Below, piece by piece: positions 21,817 through 32,358 of a stretch of 64,000 nucleotides of DNA. Position 1 is the stretch's first letter; each line of letters begins with the position of its first letter. A program made the translations under genes and the position numbers. The stretch is from Branchinecta lynchi. Its lineage: Eukaryota; Arthropoda; Branchiopoda; Anostraca; Branchinectidae. Under the pieces are notes generated by a model. It did no database searches and had not been told where the DNA came from. It saw only the letters and a program-made list of their open reading frames with translations. Location of the stretch: NCBI GenBank assembly GCA_023053575.1, contig JAKZAP010000016.1, positions 19,486,030 through 19,550,029 of the forward strand, given 5' to 3'.

Positions 21817-21821
21817 TAATC
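21817..21821 (+). promoter_or_regulatory. TAATC homeodomain-type site upstream of opsin 1
   Basis: TAATC inside AATAAGCTAATC, about 38 bases upstream of the TATA box. The word is conserved in opsin 2 (TAATCC at 47,227). TAAT-type sites just upstream of TATA are typical of arthropod opsin promoters; binding is inferred. Confidence 0.5.
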
Positions 21822-21854
21822 TTTTCTTGCCTGGACAAGGTGAAGGCGGCGGGG

Positions 21855-21862
21855 TATAAAAG
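21855..21862 (+). promoter_or_regulatory. TATA box of opsin 1
   Basis: TATAAAAG in GCGGGGTATAAAAGAGGAAA, conserved base for base in opsin 2 (47,265-47,272). Transcription should start about 30 bases downstream, near 21,885. Confidence 0.75.
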
Positions 21863-21904
21863 AGGAAAGAAAGGAACACGTTATAAAATATACAAGACGT
21901 AAGA

Positions 21905-22385
21905 CTAGAATATATTTTTTTTTTTTTTAAAGCAGCTGTCACAGCGTTACCGCCGAATTTGGCGTTTTCGTCGTACAAAAATGATAAATAACATAACACC
22001 CTATCACGAAAGAAAAACAAAAAACTAAAAACGACAAACTTAATTATCTGTTATTGTACAACTCAACAAATGCTGGAACAAAACTCCTTCTATGTCTTTC
22101 ATGAATAGGGGACACAGGTGCTAGTTTGGGGATTTTCTGGGATTTCTCTCGTTGGGGTCTCTTACGCATAGGAGGATAGGGGCGAGGGAGAATATTACGT
22201 AATCCGGGAACAGGTAGGGTTTTAAAACCGAAATCGATGCTAAGGTTCGTCTCTCTTCCAGGGTAGCCAGCTTGAACCTTTTTAGTAGGTAACTGTAGGG
22301 CACTTTACCCTCCTCGTTAATAATCATGAGGGACCTTATTTGAATGTTCTCGATGACGTATGTGTATTCTGAAGAGAGCCCAAAG
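21905..22385 (-). pseudogene. LINE-E 3' fragment in the opsin 1 leader
   Basis: Minus frame 22,327-22,121 reads YSYLLKRFKLATLEERRTLA, the C-terminal LLxRxxLxTLExRR motif of LINE ORF2 proteins. A T-run at 21,916-21,931 is the element's poly(A) tail seen from the plus strand. Opsin 2 has no such insert between TATA and ATG. A donor GTAAGA (21,899) and an acceptor TTTTTGCAG (22,413) bracket it, so it could be spliced out as a 5' UTR intron. Confidence 0.65.
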
Positions 22386-22463
22386 TGTTAATCCTTGTTT
22401 TATATTTTTGCAGGAAGATTTTCAGTTACCTCTTAGGTTCTGTTACACGTGTCCAACCATAAA

Positions 22464-22678
22464 ATGGCAAGTAATGTGTCTGCTTTCGACCATCTTCGCT
22501 ACGAGCGTCATCAGCTTGGCTGGAACACCCCTGCCGACTATATGGAATACGTACACCCCCACTGGAAGCAATTCGAAGCCCCTAACCCCATGCTTCACTA
22601 CATGCTTGGCTTCTTCTACATCATCTTCATGTTTTGCTCCCTCATCGGAAACGGTGTCGTCATCTGGGTGTTTGCCAC
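22464..22678 (+). CDS. Opsin 1 exon 1
   Basis: Residues 1-71 and two bases of codon 72: extracellular N-terminus and helix 1 ([20 protein letters not shown]). No signal peptide, as usual for opsins. N4 in MASNVS is a potential glycosylation site. The donor is GTAAGT. Confidence 0.94.
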
Positions 22679-25600
22679 GTAAGTGCTTTTGCTCAGTTAT
22701 TATTATTTTCATAGACGTTAAAAACAAAAAAAATGCGGTTGGTAATAATGATAAATGAATTATTTATTTGCAAATTAGTACCCAAAGGTCATCATGCAAA
22801 AGCGATACACTCTATTACGTACTTATTAAATCACTTTGCTTACACTATATGTACATACTACATACTCTACCTCTCCACTCCATTAGAAGACACTTTTCTG
22901 GTGCTTGAAAGGTACCTTGAGGAACTTTTCAGTCTTATTTCTTTCAAATCTTTAACTCCCTATCGTTTTAGTACTCCATCTATTATCCATCTCTATCTGT
23001 TCTGTCTCCGCACCCTCGACACCGGATCCCGGACAACTTTGTTCCTTTTCCGGTCGTTAAGACGTGAGGGAAGGGAATCGTTACACTCGTATGATATCTT
23101 CTCCAAGAGCATTTTTGTCTTTTACTCAAGTCTTTTGTCTTTTACTTTGCTCATTGTTGGGTTTTCCCAGGGCAAAGAACCTGCGTACTCCGTCCAACTT
23201 GTTTGTCATCAACCTTGCAGTTCTGGACTTCATCATGATGCTGAAGACCCCCGTTTTCATCGCCAACTCTTTCAATGAGGGGCCAATCTGGGGCAAACTA
23301 GGTTGCGACATCTTTGCCCTCCTTGGATCGTATTCGGGCATCGGTGGGGCTTGCACCAACGCCGCGATTGCATTTGATCGATACAGGTACGTTTCAGCCT
23401 CGGTGCTCAGAACCATCGAATCATGTTATTACTGGTCGGGACACCCATTTCAAGGAACTGACGGGTCGGCTTTGACGGGTGTCCTTTTCGCTCAGAGCTT
23501 GGTCACACTAGGCCCAAAAAGCCGCCTATTCGACAAACAACTAAAATCCCTAGGAGACATGAGATTTGATGGGCTTTGTGTCAGCTTGGAGATAATGAGC
23601 AGACTGCAGTTAGTGGTCAATTAGGGCTCGTGTAAGACTCCAACACGCTGTGTTGGTCTATTTGATCTCCTGAATTTCAAATGACAACATACAGAATTAG
23701 TTGTATCTTGATTTTTTTTTTTTTTTTCTCTACTTTTGCAACCCGGAAAGCCAGGAAATGAGCCAAGCGTGACCAAGCGCTCAGCTTAGAGGCAGACCCT
23801 CAAAAAATTATGCTCTCTTTCTTGTACATGTGCTCTCATTTAGAAAGTGAAAGCGCAACTCTTACTAGAAAAGATCTTTTCACGGTAAAATGGTTGAAAA
23901 ATATCGTTTTTCATAAATATCAGCAACTGCCTCGTTAAAATGTCAATGATGAAATGGAAATGTCCTTTCGACTCTGTACAGACTTACTGCTCCCTCTGAA
24001 ACGCAACACAAGCCTAACTACAACAAAACGTATATCAAGTCTTCCAAAGTGAAAAAAAAAATATGAAGTTTTCATTCCTTTGTTTTTTAAAGAGTTGTCA
24101 AGACGGGTCTTGAAGCAAGGGCTGCGCTGTTTGACTGGCAAACCAAGCTTGGTCTAAAAAGCGTCCCGAAGTCGAAGGAAACAATGGCGAAGTGCGGGAA
24201 TTTCTGAAGCATAACTTTATACGGGATAATGAAGTTGTAATACGTGCGTGGAGTCTTTTAAGGAAAATGTCTAAAGATAAGTACATGTACGAAACTATTC
24301 AAAAGTGAGGATGTGGCTTAAGCAGCTGTCAGTGTTCCCGCTGTGATCTTGACACCATCAGGCCTCCTGGTCGTCATTTTTGCTCTTTCATCGCAAAGCT
24401 AATAAAGTATAAAATCTTTGGTACCGAACTGATGATGGCGATGTAGACCTGGTGTGAATTCCAGAGCCTCGTTTTTGTTGCAAACGTGCTGCTTCATCGG
24501 TATCGCTGCTTCTGCAGAAGATGCATTTTTAGATTCACTGCCTGCAACTTCTTGGTTGAAGCAGCATCTTGCATGGAAGCACGGACTTGGTCTGTAAGCA
24601 AGTCCGGGATTCTGGATTATCGCTGCCGTCTTCTTTGGAAGCATTGCACTGCAGAAACGAATGTAGAAAAAATCAGCCCGTAAGTGGCCGAGAAGTCGAC
24701 CTGCAGCGTGCAACGAAAACGGGGCTCAGTTCACGACCAACCGTACCTGGTCCTCTGTCCGATGCATAAACTCGGGTGCTTCGAAAAAGCAATTGATGGA
24801 GACTGGGCAGCGATGGAGTGGAAACTAGACTGGGAGGCCAGTGGATCGACTCAACGGAACTAGACAACGCACTTCCACCTCTATCACTCAACCGGCGAAT
24901 CTACAGGATGTTCACCCAACCTTATTCGCCGGCCAGTGCGATTTAAGGTATTTTAAGGTGTAGCATGTTAATCTGGGTTTTTGCGCAGGACGATTGCTCG
25001 CCCTCTAGATGGCAAGCTGACACGTGGTCAGGCCACTTTTTTGTGCATCCTCACCTGGGTCTACGCTACGCCATTCTCTCTGATGCCGTTCTTCGGGATC
25101 TGGGGAAGATTTGTGCCAGGTTAGTTTATTTCTTTATCTACACCCTGGAGTAAACATGTTACCGTCCTTTCCCCGCAGCAAAGCGGAACCACCATTTGAT
25201 CCGCCGTTTGTCAGACCCTGACCCACCATTGGCTCGAGGAATCCTTCTTTTTTTCTGGATTAGCCGCGCAACTTTCCACCAATCCATCAGTTTAGCCACA
25301 TTCGCAAATTTCTGTAAATTTCTGTTCTGAACATTTATTTCTTCTTTTTAATGCACTTATACAACCGGGTAGTGCTCTTTTTTCTTTTCTTTTTTAACCC
25401 ACGTAGCATCTTTTCAAACATTTTTTTTTATTTTTACTTTTTGGGCTATGACTCCTCCACTCGGTGACCTTGATATTTTCTTAAACTCTTTAACGTCACC
25501 TACTCTTTGTATAACATCAAACAGAAAATTAAAATTCTCTATTTCATTTATTTATTTATTTTTAATTAAAATTACCAATCTTAATTATTCTTATTTCGAT

Positions 25601-28600
25601 ACAAATATAATTTGTCTGCCTACGGGTAGTGCCTTTATACATCGTTTGTTCATTCATGCACATTCAGTCGCTAGATGTACGTTTAACAACCACATCAACA
25701 CAGAGGAAAATACATGGAATTGCAATTCTTTGCCTAGATCAAAGTGATCAATGTTTTTTTTTACTAATCATTCTGAAAAGTGGGAATAGTATCAACTCTT
25801 TCGATGCATTTTTTTAAAATGATCCAGCTATTTAGTTTGACTGATTTACCCTTTGGATTTGAAAGAATACTCTATAATCATGGACAACAGGGCCCAGCCA
25901 ACACATGACATTCTTTTCTGACCGATGAATGAACAAGACCAAAGGTGTTGATGGGATCCCAAAAATTTAAGATTTGATCCAGACAACTGGGTCTTGTCTT
26001 AGCCAGATCCAGTCTTCGCCAGACTCTTTGAACATTTTTACAATTAAAATTCAGAAACAGATTAAGGCCAAATAGCTAATCACCTGAGAAAACCAAGTTC
26101 AGATTTGGATTCAGCATGTGTGTTTACCCCTATAAGTCATATCTGTTATGACGAAAACTTCCTGCCACTTCTGCCAATTTCCCGGTTCCGGCCGAACTCC
26201 AGAACTACTTGTCCGGCGAAAAAAGAAAGCCCAAAGACGAAATCAGGGTATCTTCTTTCCCCAGTAATGAACATCTAATCAACTTCAAATAGAAATTTAC
26301 CTTATAACAAATTTTCCGATTCCAGCCGGAATTCCGGTCGAACTATATGTCCGGGTAAAATACGATTGTCACACAGGGACACAGCATCTCTTCTTACCCT
26401 TAAATCGCTTATCTAATCAACTAGAAATAAAACTTTGACTTCCAACAGTTTTCCGGTTTTGGCCGGATTCCGGACGAACTACATGTCCGGGTAGAAACTT
26501 GTTTTCACATAAGTGTTCAGCATGTCTTCTTGCCCTAAATCGAACATCTAATCAACTCCAAATAAAACTTTTAATTTTGACAAACTTTCCGGTTTGGGCC
26601 GGATTCCGGTCGAAATACTTGTCCGTCGAGGAAATAGTTTTCACCATCTTCTTCAGCATGTCTTCCTACCCCTAAATCGAACATCTAATCAATTTCAAAT
26701 AAAACTTTTACTTTCAACAAACTTTCCGGTTTGGACCGGATTCCGGGCGAAATACTTGTCCGTCGAGAAAATAATTTTGACCATCGTCTTCAGCATGTCT
26801 TCCTACCCCTAAATCGAACATCTAATCAACTTCAAATAAAACTTTTACTTTCAACAAACTTTCCGGTTTTGGCCGGATTCCGGGCGAACTACTTGTCCGT
26901 TGACAAAATGGTTTTCACCATCGTGTTCAGCATGTCTTCTTACCCCATAATCGACTATCACATTAGCTGTTTCAAAATATTTTGTTTGTCCCTTAATTTG
27001 AATCCCCTCCCCCACCCCTAAATGTAGAGCTACAAAGCCCATCTACGAACTTGACTGGTCCGACGACCCAACGAACCCTCACACCAAGTTTCATCAAAAT
27101 ATCTCATTCCCTTCGAGAGTTATCGTGCTTACAGACGGACGGACGGACGGACAGACGGACAACTTTTGCGATGTCATAGGTATCCCTCCACTTACGTTTT
27201 GGGATCCCAAAAACTGTATATTGTATTTGTTGTGTTTATTTAATTTTACATACTCCAATTTGCAAATGGTGGGTCAGAAATAAATTACTTGCTTACATAC
27301 TTATATGACAAAGTCCAAACACGCCACTGAACCTTAGGAAGAACGAGAAGCTTCATTTCCTTCATTTCCAGAGGGCTTCCTTACCACTTGCTCCTTCGAC
27401 TACATCACCGAAGACTTCCAAACTCGCTCTTTCGTCGGCACGATTTTCTTCACTTCCTACGTCCTGCCCATGGTCTTGATTATCTACTACTATTCCCAGA
27501 TCGTCGGTCACGTCAGACAGCACGAGGAGACTCTTCGTATGCAGGTGCGAAAGTTTGCTCATTTTTTGTGTTACATTGTTTACCGAGTTGGTCGTGACGT
27601 ATCCCCTCGTTGGTTTTCAGTTCATTAACTTGGATTTTTCAAATTCATAGGCCAAGAAAATGAACGTCGTCAACCTCCGGAGCAACAAAGATCAAGAGGA
27701 GCAGTCCGCAGAATTGCGCATTGCGAAGGTCGCCATTGGTCTGTTTAGCATGTTCGTTCTGTCCTGGACTCCTTATGCTGTCGTGGCGCTAATGTGCGCT
27801 TTTGGGAACAGGTAGGAACCTCGTAATTTGCAATAAGTGCAAGTACAGTATGCTATCACACAAAGCTTTGGCCTCGATCGCTACATGCTGTGCTTGTGAA
27901 AGTGTCGCTTGAACACCAGACATTCAGTGTCTAAAAGCAAGGGACCTAAACAGCTTAGGGCGGAGTATCAAAACTGCCTGATTCGTTGGAAACTGCCTGA
28001 TTCGGTGAGGGCGAGTAGGAAGCTTAGGCGGAACCAGGTAAGTATTCTTCTCATGTTGCTCTTTGGAGGATGCAGCAGATAAGCGGAAATACAGTAGGAT
28101 ACTGTGTGAAACTGCCGCTTTCAGTAAGGGCCGAGCGGGCGGGACTTGAATATTCTCGTTATGTGGCTAGCGTGGGTTGTTTGAACTATAGCTGAAAGAA
28201 AGCTTTGGCATCATATTCAGAATGATATACTACTCTGTCTGGGTTATCTATCGTACTTCAGATCTTGTTTGTATCAAATATTTAGTTTCTGCTTTTCAAA
28301 TAGATAGCTATAGAGGGAGGGGGGGGGGGGGGGGGATATTTTTTTACTGCAGAATAGGTGAGGTAGAAAAGGTTTATATGGGACAGAATGGGGGACCTAC
28401 GTTTGTTGGCGTCAAAGTCAGGACAATGGGGGCCTTTTCATAACAGTAGCATGTAGTTTTTTTTTTTATGTTTTTAGTGCACCTCTTAAGTTAAGGGCCT
28501 TGCAAATTATATTGACTTCCAAATCAGCCATACATTCTGGCCCTGAAAAGTAGGCGCCAGAAGCTATGTTTCCTTTTCAAGCGGGTAATAAAAGCGCCCC

Positions 28601-31390
28601 TTTCGCGGGCCATAAAATCTGTGCTTCCCCCATGAGTACGCCACAGACGCTTGCCAGGCTGCATGGTTAGCTAAGATTATGCCATCATTTTGAATCATTT
28701 TGGGTGTAAAGTGATGTCATCAAAACCGCTTTTCCGGCAATAATTGCTGCCTTCCCTGAAGTTGACGCTGAAGATTGGCAGCCTGACGAGGACCCTTGCC
28801 AAGAAGGGCCGAAATATCGCTGCCAAAGCATTGTAGTTGACATATCTATTTTATGTATTATCTGAATACATGTTTCAAAGTCAGCTTCGGCTCAAGGAAT
28901 ATTTATAATAATTGATGTTAACCTTCTAGGGCTGTCATCACCCCGCTGGTCTCAATGGTTCCTGCTCTTACCTGCAAAGCTGTTGCTTGTGTTGACCCAT
29001 GGATCTATGCAATCAACCACCCACGATACAGGTAATGATGTGCACTGTCCCATCCCCTCCCTCCTCCCCAAGCAGAGAAAAGAAACAAAACAAAAAGTTG
29101 TGCAGTATATGTGTCGGTGTTTTTGCTCGGTCGCTGATTTCCGGGTTGCCTTGCGTACAAAAGTTCAAAAGTTCCGCTGCTTTAGTCTGTGATCTGAGAC
29201 CACAGACATGAAGTAGCCAGAAGTAGTACCGTCGATGTAGTAGGTATTATGCGTGGATACTATACTATACGTGGAAATTTGCTTATACGTAAATTAGTCA
29301 CTGCTCACCAGATTTATAAACTTTTTTTGTTCGATCTTTTTGTTCTTCTTTTTTTGGGCTTTCCCTTATGTGCGGCATACAATGATAGCTTCCGTTTCCT
29401 TCACGGGCTGCCACGAGTCCGCCAGTGCCTCCGAAGTCTTCGACGATTTCAGAGTGAAAAATTTCGCACAGATTCAACACTCTTGCAATGTATCATTAGT
29501 GAGCGACTCGTTTCATCAGAAAATGCAAATGTTCGCGTTCTTTCTTTTGCGGTACTCGGTTTGTCTCTGCCTATCTGGCTGCAGCTATACGAACCTGAAG
29601 CTGGTTAGATGTTTGTCTGTTATGTTTGTTTAAGTTTGTATTGTAGAGTGTAGATTATGGTCTTTGGTCGGAATAAAGCTATTACGATTACGATTATAAG
29701 TGATAAAAGTTGCCTGGATGAGAAAACTCTTGCCGCTGAGATCTCATATTATAACATACTTGAATCGGATTAGTTGATTTGATTGATTGATTTATTTAAA
29801 ACGTAAGCACAAATCCTGGCACAATGCCAAATACTGTAGCCTACTTACTTAGTCAACAGATGAATCTGTATAAAAACAAAAATAATCATATTCATCAAAT
29901 TATAACTTTCAACAGATGGGACCAAAACACTAATATCAGCATATCTACCCTTACGATACATACTATAAGCCTTGACATGATACAGTATACAAATTTCAAT
30001 AAGCGTAATCATCCATTAAAACCCCCAAAACCTAATATTATTAGAACTACCCTTGCGGTAGGGTTTTGCTGTAAACTTCAATAAATTTTGGGACGAAACT
30101 ATTCCGATATCGCGCGATGATGATGAGTTCTCACTTCGCACTAGAGAAAAAAGGATAGATAGCGCAGTACAAAAAGACGAAAAGAAAAAATTACACTGAG
30201 GTTTTTTGTTAGTTTTTAGAGCCTCAGTATCCTCAGCTTCAAAACAACTGTTCTTTCGAACTCTTGCTAACAACTACGTAGGCGTGACGTCAGGTTCTTT
30301 TCATTGCCTTTCCCGAAAATGACTTCCTTAGCAACACGTCACGCAAGCTATCGCTGCCACCATCTATTAGGATTGTGAACCTGTTGTTAGGTAGCGTGGG
30401 TAACCAGGTAAGTAGAACGAATTTTAATCTTCGAATCCAAACCCTGAAAGTGGAACACAAACATAATATTATACCTCTTTCAGTTTTATCACTTCACAAC
30501 TGTAAATTTCTTATCCAGTTTAAATTCACTTGAACCAGCATCCGAATTCTAACATAACAAATAAATATACTAGCCTATTCGGGTGTCTCAATACTTATTT
30601 TCATGTTTTAATTTTCTTCGTCTTCTTCTGCGGATCATTCGGATATTGGCAACTGTCACTCTAACTAAATACACATAGATGGCGGGGCATATGGTGCAAA
30701 AGCGGGCTTTGTTCATTATTATTGGCAATCGACGGCTATCTTGCGGTGAAGCGCTTGCTAAACTCGATCTCCCCACGTTGGCCCAAAGATACGAGCAGAT
30801 TATCCTGAGGTTTGGGAAGTTTCTTCTCTCCGAACCCCAGCATCGAGACATCTTACCACCCACTGCACCGCCCAACAACCGTACGCGTCACCAAAGTAAA
30901 CTGGTTCCAGTAGCTTCGCCAACGAACCGCCACGCAAATTTGTTTGTACCTTTTTTTTTATGGATTTGCTAAACAAAGCCGAGTGGTATTTTCTTTTTTG
31001 TTTTTTTGTGTTAGTTTGTTATTTAGTATAGTGAAAAAAAACCCAAATTAGCTGTCAGCTACTATGTTGTCTAAATAAACCTATCTCTCTCTTTCTCTCG
31101 CATATCTCGAATAACATAATGTGTATTGTTTTACACAATTGGCATGCAAGGCGCGTTTAGAAAAGAACCAGCACGAATGAACTGCAGAAAGTTGCCATGT
31201 TTGCCGTTATAGTTTCATCAGGCTCGCCTGGGGTTAAAATAAAGTGATTGGTCTTTGTGCTTTATGATATTATTTTTATAGACTTGAGCTACAGAAGCGT
31301 TTACCCTGGTTCTGCATTCACGAACCAGCTGTTAAGGACGACACTGCGTCTGTGAACAGCGAGAAGACGACAGCTTCTGAATCTACGTGA
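22464..31390 (+). CDS. Opsin 1, UV/short-wavelength rhabdomeric visual pigment (7 coding exons)
   Basis: Joined exons 22,464-22,678, 23,171-23,386, 24,989-25,119, 27,372-27,544, 27,651-27,811, 28,930-29,031 and 31,282-31,390 give 1,107 nt, 368 residues and a TGA. All six introns are GT-AG and phases agree across every junction. The product is a seven-helix G-protein-coupled receptor that binds retinal at Lys315 ([14 protein letters not shown]) and would couple to Gq in photoreceptor membranes. Other landmarks are Cys117-Cys194 for the disulfide, Glu188 as the arthropod counterion position, DRY 141-143, DPWIY 321-325 and HPRYR 329-333. Lys97 in helix 2 (MMLKTPVF) matches the lysine linked to UV sensitivity in insect UV opsins. 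The QAKKMNV loop motif also fits the arthropod short-wavelength class. The start is the first ATG after the TATA box in a conserved context. Confidence 0.95.
23171..23386 (+). CDS. Opsin 1 exon 2
   Basis: Residues 73-143: helix 2 with Lys97, Cys117 at the start of helix 3, and DRY at the end. The encoded protein segment is identical in opsin 2. Acceptor TTTTCCCAG, donor GTACGT. Confidence 0.94.
23387..24988 (+). other. Opsin 1 intron 2
   Basis: It aligns with opsin 2 intron 2 except for the M1 MITE at 24,465-24,726. 23,860-24,170 corresponds to an open frame in opsin 2 (50,753-51,112) but has stops here. Confidence 0.7.
24465..24726 (-). mobile_element. MITE family M1, copy 2, in opsin 1 intron 2
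   Basis: Ends AGCCTCGTTTTTGTTGCA and GCAACGAAAACGGGGCT, flanked by CAG on both sides (24,462-24,464 and 24,727-24,729). Its body is the reverse complement of the 10.37-kb copy. Opsin 2 has the empty site with a single CAG (near 51,391), so insertion followed the gene duplication. Confidence 0.8.
24989..25119 (+). CDS. Opsin 1 exon 3
   Basis: Residues 145-187, [15 protein letters not shown] and helix 4 ([17 protein letters not shown]) ending GRFVP. It starts after GCGCAG and ends before GTTAGT. The correct frame is not the longest open frame here; it was fixed by exon phase and by [12 protein letters not shown] opsin similarity. Confidence 0.93.
25120..27371 (+). other. Opsin 1 intron 3
   Basis: Holds GGGATCCC element copy C (25,931-27,213). 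25,627-25,760 is the single-copy ancestor of the 187-bp tandem triplication found in opsin 2 intron 3. Confidence 0.7.
25931..27213 (-). mobile_element. GGGATCCC element, copy C, in opsin 1 intron 3
   Basis: Inverted relative to copy A, with the same ends (GAACAAGACCAAAGG...GATGGGATCCCAAAAA at left; ACGTTTTGGGATCCCAAAAA at right) and about six ~137-bp units. Opsin 2 intron 3 lacks it. The near-identity with copy A at 16,259 means recent spread. Confidence 0.8.
27372..27544 (+). CDS. Opsin 1 exon 4
   Basis: Residues 188(part)-245: [11 protein letters not shown] second extracellular loop with Glu188 and Cys194, then helix 5 ([20 protein letters not shown]) and the start of the third cytoplasmic loop. 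The donor is GTGCGA, weak compared with the others. Val222 and Gly233 differ from opsin 2. Confidence 0.93.
27651..27811 (+). CDS. Opsin 1 exon 5
   Basis: Residues 246-298: [12 protein letters not shown], then helix 6 ([20 protein letters not shown]) ending AFGN. Preceded by TTCATAG after an intron of only 106 bases; donor GTAGGA. Confidence 0.93.
27812..28929 (+). other. Opsin 1 intron 5
   Basis: Contains a G-run (28,318-28,336), then near its 3' end the Penelope-type repeat with a hammerhead-like core (28,740-28,925). Confidence 0.7.
28777..28824 (+). ncRNA. Intronic hammerhead ribozyme-like motif, sense to opsin 1
   Basis: GGCAGC (28,777-28,782) pairs perfectly with GCTGCC (28,819-28,824) as stem I. 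CTGACGA follows, then stem II (GG-CCCTT with AAGGG-CC, one bulged A, six-base loop), GAAA (28,811-28,814) and TATC with the cleavage site expected after C28,818. Every invariant core base is present. Stem III is only the ATAT palindrome, so efficient cutting may need dimer pairing, as known for minimal Penelope hammerheads. The copy in opsin 2 has lost the core (CTGCCGA, TAGT). Confidence 0.7.
28930..29031 (+). CDS. Opsin 1 exon 6
   Basis: Residues 300-332: helix 7 with the retinal-binding Lys315 ([20 protein letters not shown]). Leu305 differs from Met in opsin 2. Acceptor CTTCTAG, donor GTAATG. Confidence 0.94.
29365..29690 (+). pseudogene. LINE-F 3' fragment
   Basis: Frames around 29,380-29,520 read SFRFLHGLP, then after a frame shift [20 protein letters not shown], a C-terminal LINE ORF2 motif (LxGLP...SAS.MF...F). 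The sequence ends in an AATAAAGC and ATTACGATTACGATTA tail. Confidence 0.55.
30640..31095 (+). pseudogene. LINE-G 3' fragment
   Basis: The frame from 30,679 reads [20 protein letters not shown] then [20 protein letters not shown], followed by a run with RTRHQSK and a near-terminal NLFVPF. QKRALRII...L..L.LPTL..R is the usual C-terminus of LINE ORF2. The 3' end is AATAAACC plus a CTCT tail near 31,080. Confidence 0.65.
31282..31390 (+). CDS. Opsin 1 exon 7
   Basis: Residues 334-368 and [20 protein letters not shown], with the LQKRLPW motif of arthropod short-wavelength opsins, and a Ser/Thr-rich tail ([15 protein letters not shown]) fit for receptor-kinase phosphorylation. Cys344 could be palmitoylated. 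Confidence 0.94.
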
Positions 31391-31452
31391 AACCGCGACG
31401 AGGGAAGAAAATACCAGTATATATTATTTTTTGTTGATGCAGAACGAAAAAA

Positions 31453-31458
31453 AATAAA
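31453..31458 (+). other. Opsin 1 polyadenylation signal
   Basis: AATAAA 63 bases after the stop, conserved in opsin 2 (62,175-62,180). Confidence 0.7.
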
Positions 31459-31545
31459 TGCATGACGTGAGAGCCCTTGTGAAAGTTTATCCGAAAAGGG
31501 CCTAGCTTGATAGACAGTCTAGTTACACATCACTTATTTACTTAA

Positions 31546-32340
31546 CCTCCTGAGACCCGAGGCTTACCCAGCTGACACCGAATCATCAAAACCTCAAATT
31601 CTGATAAGAAAAATGCGTAGATTTAAAAAGTGGCCTCCAAGCAAAACCCTCCGTCTCCCCCCTATCGAATGTCCGGGGGGGTGGACATTCGGTCCCAATC
31701 CTTGAACAAGTTACAACGTTTCAGCAAAGGACGTATATTTCAAGTTCGGAAATTAAGTACGAAAACGACGAGAACAAAGTTAAAACTTATGAATGGAACG
31801 ACGTGAAACAGTATCTATCTCCAACAAGGCACAGCAAAAACTTTGCAGTGTATGCAATACCAAAGACTCTTCTTGTTAGAGCCCGGATTTTGACACCTAG
31901 CCGCATTCTTCAAAGTCTCATACTTGGGTAAGTGAATTGTTTGGTCTGACCGAATCTAAGTATCTTGTATACTTTTGATCCTAGTCACTCTCCGTCTATC
32001 ACCACCCCTCCCCTATTACGAAAATATCCCCTTTTTACACGATTGAATACTATATCTAGCATTCGGAGGCAACCCCACCAAAAGCAACGGATTATTTGAT
32101 TTGGTTTTGTTCGTTTGGCATGGTTTGTTCTGGTGTGGCCGTTTTTACCACCCCATCATATCCAGTCGTATGGTATCATTTTTTTATTTTCACTTGTGCA
32201 TTTAAGCTTCTGCATTACACCGATATTTGTAGAAAATATCTATCCCCAGTACCACCAATATAAACCCATGAACTATGCCCATCTCGGTTTTTGGTGTCCT
32301 ACATCCAAATCCAGGGCTCACTTGTGTTATACACATGAGT
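31546..32340. other. Start of spacer; one unassigned open frame
   Basis: Plus-strand 31,665-31,925 is open without an ATG and includes KTYEWNDVKQYLSPTRHSKN, ending LILG just at GGTAAGTG, which resembles a splice donor. I do not recognise it; it may be transposon debris. The rest shows no feature. Confidence 0.3.
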
Positions 32341-32358
32341 TGACAGGCCATGAGCCTT

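Larger units (their letters stand above)
29032..31281 (+). other. Opsin 1 intron 6
   Basis: A mosaic with two LINE 3' fragments (29,365-29,690 and 30,640-31,095). 29,700-29,954 aligns with 59,195-59,436 of opsin 2; thereafter the two introns differ until 31,219 (61,927 in opsin 2). Confidence 0.65.
18240..31545 (+). repeat. Segmental duplication, copy 1 (contains opsin 1)
   Basis: The block aligns with 41,900-62,270 in the same orientation. Matching landmarks include GGTTGGTTTTG/TACAT (18,270 and 41,925), TAATCCCATTAGTTGGATTA (19,470 and 42,813), TCGTGCTACCCAGGTAAGC (19,635 and 42,978), AATAATCTTTCCTTG (20,365 and 45,445), the opsin promoter, all seven exons and TTTATCCGAAAAGGGC (31,486 and 62,209). 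Copy 2 is about 7 kb longer because of later insertions. Confidence 0.85.

Noticed and set aside
22733..23278. 181-codon ORF across opsin 1 intron 1 and exon 2
   Set aside because: It reads intron sequence and exon 2 out of phase.
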